In this document: in pieces, positions 62,601 through 64,000 of the stretch
How the letters are laid out: each line of letters opens with the position of its first letter
Position numbering within the stretch: the first letter of the stretch is position 1
Assembly: GCF_900143065.1 (NCBI RefSeq)
Contig: NZ_FRCX01000002.1
Span: 603,209-667,208 of the forward strand
Direction of reading: 5' to 3'
Length of the DNA: 64,000 bases
Origin: Duganella sacchari
Lineage (GTDB): Bacteria; Pseudomonadota; Gammaproteobacteria; Burkholderiales; Burkholderiaceae_D
The notes under the pieces: model-generated
What the model saw: the letters and a program-made list of their open reading frames with translations, nothing else
Told to the model about the DNA's origin: nothing
Database searches by the model: none
Program-made: the position numbers and the translations under genes

Positions 62601-64000
62601 CGATGGTGCTCCTTGCGAGAACGCGGTGTACAGCGCCGCCAGCTCTCTTACAAATATTCCGGACGACCAGCCATCCGATACGATGTGATGCATGGTGCAA
62701 AGCAGGACATGCTCATCGTCCGCAAGACGCAACAGCGATGCGCGGATCACGGGGCCAGCCGAAAGGTCAAATGGCGCCTGCGCTTCTGCTTCGATAAGCC
62801 ACTCAGCCCTGGCTTCACGCTCACCGTGCGGCAGATCGCGTAAATCGGTAACAGGCAAGGCAAGCGACAGTCTGGATACAATGACCTGCTGTGGCATGCC
62901 TTCTTGCTGGACGTAGTGGGTGCGCAGACATTCGTGGCGTTGCACGATTTCGTTCAGGGCGTTCTGCAAGGACGTCGCATCCAGATTACCGCGCAGGCGC
63001 AGGGCCGCAGGCATGTTGTAGACGGCGGCGCCGGGCTCGTACTGGTCCAGGAACCACAGGCGTTGCTGGGCAAACGAGAGCGGCAGCGTGTCATCACGCG
63101 GCGTGGCCAGAATAGCCGGCAGCAGATCGTGTCCATGCTCCGCGTCGATACGGCGCGCCAGGGCAGCAAGCGTCGGTGCCTCGAATGGCGCGCGAACCGG
63201 GAGTTCGATACCGAAAGCGGTGCGGATCTTGGATACCAGCTGCGTCACCAGCAGCGAATGTCCTCCGAGAGCGAAGAAATTATCGTGCGTACCGACTCTG
63301 TCCTGCTTCAGCAATCCTGCCCAGATGGCAGCCAGGATCTCCTCCGTCGCGGTGGCCGGTGGTGTGTAACCCGCTGCATCGCCGGCTTGCGGCGCCGGCA
63401 AAGCGCGCCGGTCTACCTTGCCATTGTGGTTCAACGGCAGCGCCTCCAGCAGGACGAAATGGGCGGGCACCATGTGATCTGGCAGGGTTTGATGCAGTGC
63501 TGTGCGTAACGCGATGGCGTCAGGCGCCAGCTTGCCGCCCACATAAGCCACCAGACGACGCTCGCCCGGCTCGTCCTCGCGCAACATGACCAGTGCTTCA
63601 GTCACGCCGTCGATGGCCGCCAGCATCGCTTCGATTTCGCCCAGTTCAATGCGCTGTCCACGCAGCTTGATCTGTCCATCACTACGGCCACGATGTTCGA
63701 TGGCGCCATCCGGCAGATAACGCGCCAGGTCACCGCTCTTGTATAACCGGCTGTTGGGCGGACCAAACGGATTCGGGATAAAGCGTTCTGCCGTGAGGCC
63801 AGGCCGGTGCAGATAGCCACGCGCCAGTCCCGGACCGCCGATGTGCAGTTCGCCAGTCACACCGACCGGCACCGGATTGAGCGCTTCGTCAAGGATGTAG
63901 CACTGCGTGTTCGGCATCGGTTTACCGATAGGCGGCGAACGATGGCTGTCCGGCGCGCACAAATGCATGACGGCGTAGACCGTGGTTTCCGTGGGGCCGT
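56676..64000 (-). CDS. NRPS, 5' end beyond the right edge: ...A-PCP-C-A-PCP-C-A-PCP
   Basis: The visible 2441 residues begin inside an A domain (YGPTETTVYAV at the very edge, giving Val330 and Tyr331) and run through PCP (near 63.26 kb), C (HHIVSDGWS, 62.68 kb), A (61.67-60.16 kb), PCP (GGHSLLATQ, 60.03 kb), C (HHIATDGWS, 59.44 kb), A (58.46-57.0 kb) and PCP (56.87 kb), ending in a helical tail KIEGMTDEQARSIANDLSE. The middle A domain is unusual: FHVYLRDIF puts His where Asp235 should be, giving H-V-R-H-V-G-V-L-A-K. The last A domain reads D-V-Q-F-V-A-Q-V-A-K, the same class as A1 of the next protein. Further modules are expected upstream, outside the window. Confidence 0.95.
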   Translation of the reverse strand, partial: GPTETTVYAVMHLCAPDSHRSPPIGKPMPNTQCYILDEALNPVPVGVTGELHIGGPGLARGYLHRPGLTAERFIPNPFGPPNSRLYKSGDLARYLPDGAIEHRGRSDGQIKLRGQRIELGEIEAMLAAIDGVTEALVMLREDEPGERRLVAYVGGKLAPDAIALRTALHQTLPDHMVPAHFVLLEALPLNHNGKVDRRALPAPQAGDAAGYTPPATATEEILAAIWAGLLKQDRVGTHDNFFALGGHSLLVTQLVSKIRTAFGIELPVRAPFEAPTLAALARRIDAEHGHDLLPAILATPRDDTLPLSFAQQRLWFLDQYEPGAAVYNMPAALRLRGNLDATSLQNALNEIVQRHECLRTHYVQQEGMPQQVIVSRLSLALPVTDLRDLPHGEREARAEWLIEAEAQAPFDLSAGPVIRASLLRLADDEHVLLCTMHHIVSDGWSSGIFVRELAALYTAFSQGAPSPLAALTIQYADFAAWQRRWLSGEVLQRQLGFWRQRLQGAPALLALPTERPRPPVQSYRGASYDFSIPASHVAPLAALTRGEGATLFMGLAAAFNLLLSRYSGQDDICVGTPIANRKHAELENLIGFFANTLVLRTQIENGACFRTLLQQVKGNLLDAYAHQDVPFEQVVEAVAPPRSLAYSPLFQTMLILQNAPGDALQLPGLTLEQMDAEVGTSKFDFRLSLWEEQDGSLHGSFEYNTDLFERSTMARMGSHFAQLLQAAGTQPDSALDALPLLSVEEKTRLLQIWDAIQPGFTSKTDAELALPLPTHHVLDLFEAAALAVPDKTAIEWRFDRVSYRQLDADSNRLAGHLLADGMHPGAVAAIMLHNPVSQIIATIAILKAGGVFTSLNLRYPVQRVREMLELVRPDWIITDQDSAVQAAQAATGLEWPHRRVLLDGPLDGDDRYVRVAVGPDSPCHIFYTSGSTGKPKPVLGRTSGLAHFIQWEIDTASIGQDVRASQLTNPSFHVYLRDIFPALCCGGTVCIPPSDEVFESAALANWLEASEITLLHCVPSSFRLLLGANLCSARLRELRTVVVGGGALLPPDVNRWNSVYGGTKELIGVYGQTETSLAKFFYRVPPTLVTAGYLPMGRPLPGAQAILLNANLEPCAPGETGELYVRTPYRSLGYYRQPELTQAAFVSNPYSKGEQDVLYKTGDLAMLLADGTFRYMGRRDFQVKVRGMRVETGEVESALGDLRDVAQAVVLAHDAGEGEKSLTGYVIAQPDHADAGLPARIRAQLLDALPDYMVPSHIMVLERFPLTPNGKIDRAAFPRPEAGQGAAPYVAPRTPAEARLCEIWTEILGLVRVGVHDDFFLLGGHSLLATQAVARVNAAFGIRMPVRSLFEAPTIAALALCIEQAARADGAAPVIRPRLQTATAPLSFAQRRLWFLDQLEPGSPLYNLPSALRLSGTLDAAALEQALNLLVVRHAVLRTRFASQDGEPVQLIVPDLALSLPLTDLSALPHGERVARADWHIQEEMRAPFDLAVGPPIRAQLLRLEPQAHVLLLTVHHIATDGWSNNLLARELADCYRAVISGETVKLPVLPIQYADYASWQHDHLQGDVLARQLDYWTAQLAGAPAMLELPTDRQRPQAQTHEGAMYRFTLPAARLRVVAGGERATLFMALTAVFSMLLARYSGQDDICIGTPVANRSQAETENLVGFFANTLVLRTRLDSDTDFNALLRQVRTTALDAFAHQELPFEKLVEALQPERSMDRSPLFQAMLVLQNTPGAAFALPGLEWQAIDSDSRTAKFDITLAVAGDGDVLEAGLEYNTALFDHDTIARMAGHLLRLIDAACADPALPLAELPMLGPEERQQILYGFNPGHSSPPGTIQAMFKVAAGRTPDAIAVEYEDQILSYAELDARTNRLARELLTMGVRTDARVGVCLERSPAVVIALLAVLKAGAAYVPLDPGYPRDRLSAMLEDAAPTLVLTQTSLIDRLPAISSVSMEALEKRAKQQAADSLNLHIPPDSLAYVLFTSGSTGRPKGVAMPSAALANLLAWQLEQRRSTQTMRVFQFASLNFDVSFQEIFSALCAGDTLVLCSEARRADLDGLRSYIAERRCGRVFLPNAVLQHFAGGPDMAPWPEPCDIVTAGEQLAITDALTKLVRTTGAAMVYNQYGPTETHVATQSGLEVKRIADWPALPPIGRPIAGMCCHILDRALNPVPVGVVGELYIAGAGLARGYIGRPGLTAGRFLPNPYGAPGTRMYRSGDLARYRDDGEIEFLGRADQQVKLRGFRIELGEVEAALSSCATGCEVVAVVREDQPGDRRLVAYVAGTNPPDADELRSALRSLLPDYMLPSHIVPLASLPLTPNGKVDRGALPLPEVRVGEGRYEAPEGPLEETLAGIWCAVLNAGQVGRHDNFFSLGGHSLLAMRLIARIREEFDVDLPPRTLFDGPTVAAQAEAVEALILQKIEGMTDEQARSIANDLSE

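Noticed and set aside
36667..64000. Epimerase, reductase, methyltransferase or ketosynthase domains in the right-hand NRPS proteins
   Set aside because: Looked for between each PCP and the next C domain; linkers are too short and no motifs are present.
1..64000. The two NRPS regions as parts of a single gene cluster
   Set aside because: They are separated by about 28 kb that includes acnB, the peroxidase genes and the whole chitin locus, with terminators at both borders; two independent pathways are more likely, although the single MbtH could be shared.

Overview
The window comes from a GC-rich bacterium. The gene content (FecI-type sigma factor beside a lipo-NRPS, AcnB, chitin locus with TonB receptor, large NRPS genes) suggests a betaproteobacterium of the Oxalobacteraceae, in the Massilia/Duganella/Janthinobacterium neighbourhood. 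This is inference from content, not from a marker gene. Almost all genes lie on the minus strand, apart from one plus-strand block at 7.1-12.7 kb. I saw no rRNA, tRNA, CRISPR array or insertion sequence.

Region 1 (1-4.15 kb, minus): the iron-controlled front end of a lipopeptide pathway. A Fur-box-like site and a -35/-10 pair precede an ECF sigma factor. Then come a 68-residue DUF4880-only FecR remnant, an MbtH-like protein and an NRPS that starts with a fatty acyl-AMP ligase, an ACP and a condensation domain and leaves the window on the left. The likely product is a lipopeptide siderophore.

Region 2 (4.3-12.7 kb): acnB with its terminator, then plus-strand genes for a DUF2252 protein, a catalase-like protein, an unrecognised 232-residue protein and a DyP-type peroxidase, followed by a small membrane protein and a DUF2459 lipoprotein.

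Region 3 (12.7-32.0 kb, minus): a chitin-use locus. In transcription order it holds an OmpR-type regulator and a two-component-propeller sensor kinase, two NagX-like membrane acyltransferases, a GH18 chitinase, a GH18-like protein without the catalytic Glu, a TonB-dependent receptor, a GH18 chitinase with a C-terminal carbohydrate-binding-like domain, an SMP-30-like protein, two orphan type II secretion pseudopilins (GspJ, GspK), a GH20 hexosaminidase and a sugar-porter MFS transporter with an unusual insertion. Together these would sense chitin, cut it outside the cell, import oligomers through the outer membrane, trim them in the periplasm and move sugars across the inner membrane.

Region 4 (32.1-64.0 kb, minus): a second and much larger NRPS cluster, cut by the right edge. 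Three collinear NRPS proteins (A-PCP/C-A-PCP/C-A-PCP, then four C-A-PCP modules, then docking-C-A-PCP-C-A-PCP-TE) are followed by a cyclic-peptide ABC exporter, a type II thioesterase, a periplasmic binding protein and a VirK/YbjX protein. At least nine A domains are present. Reading specificity residues by eye gives two Thr (near-identical modules), one Tyr/Phe-like, two Pro-like codes of one class, one Lys2-like code, and one domain in which the usual Asp235 is His. The peptide is probably released by the terminal TE and exported. I cannot name it.
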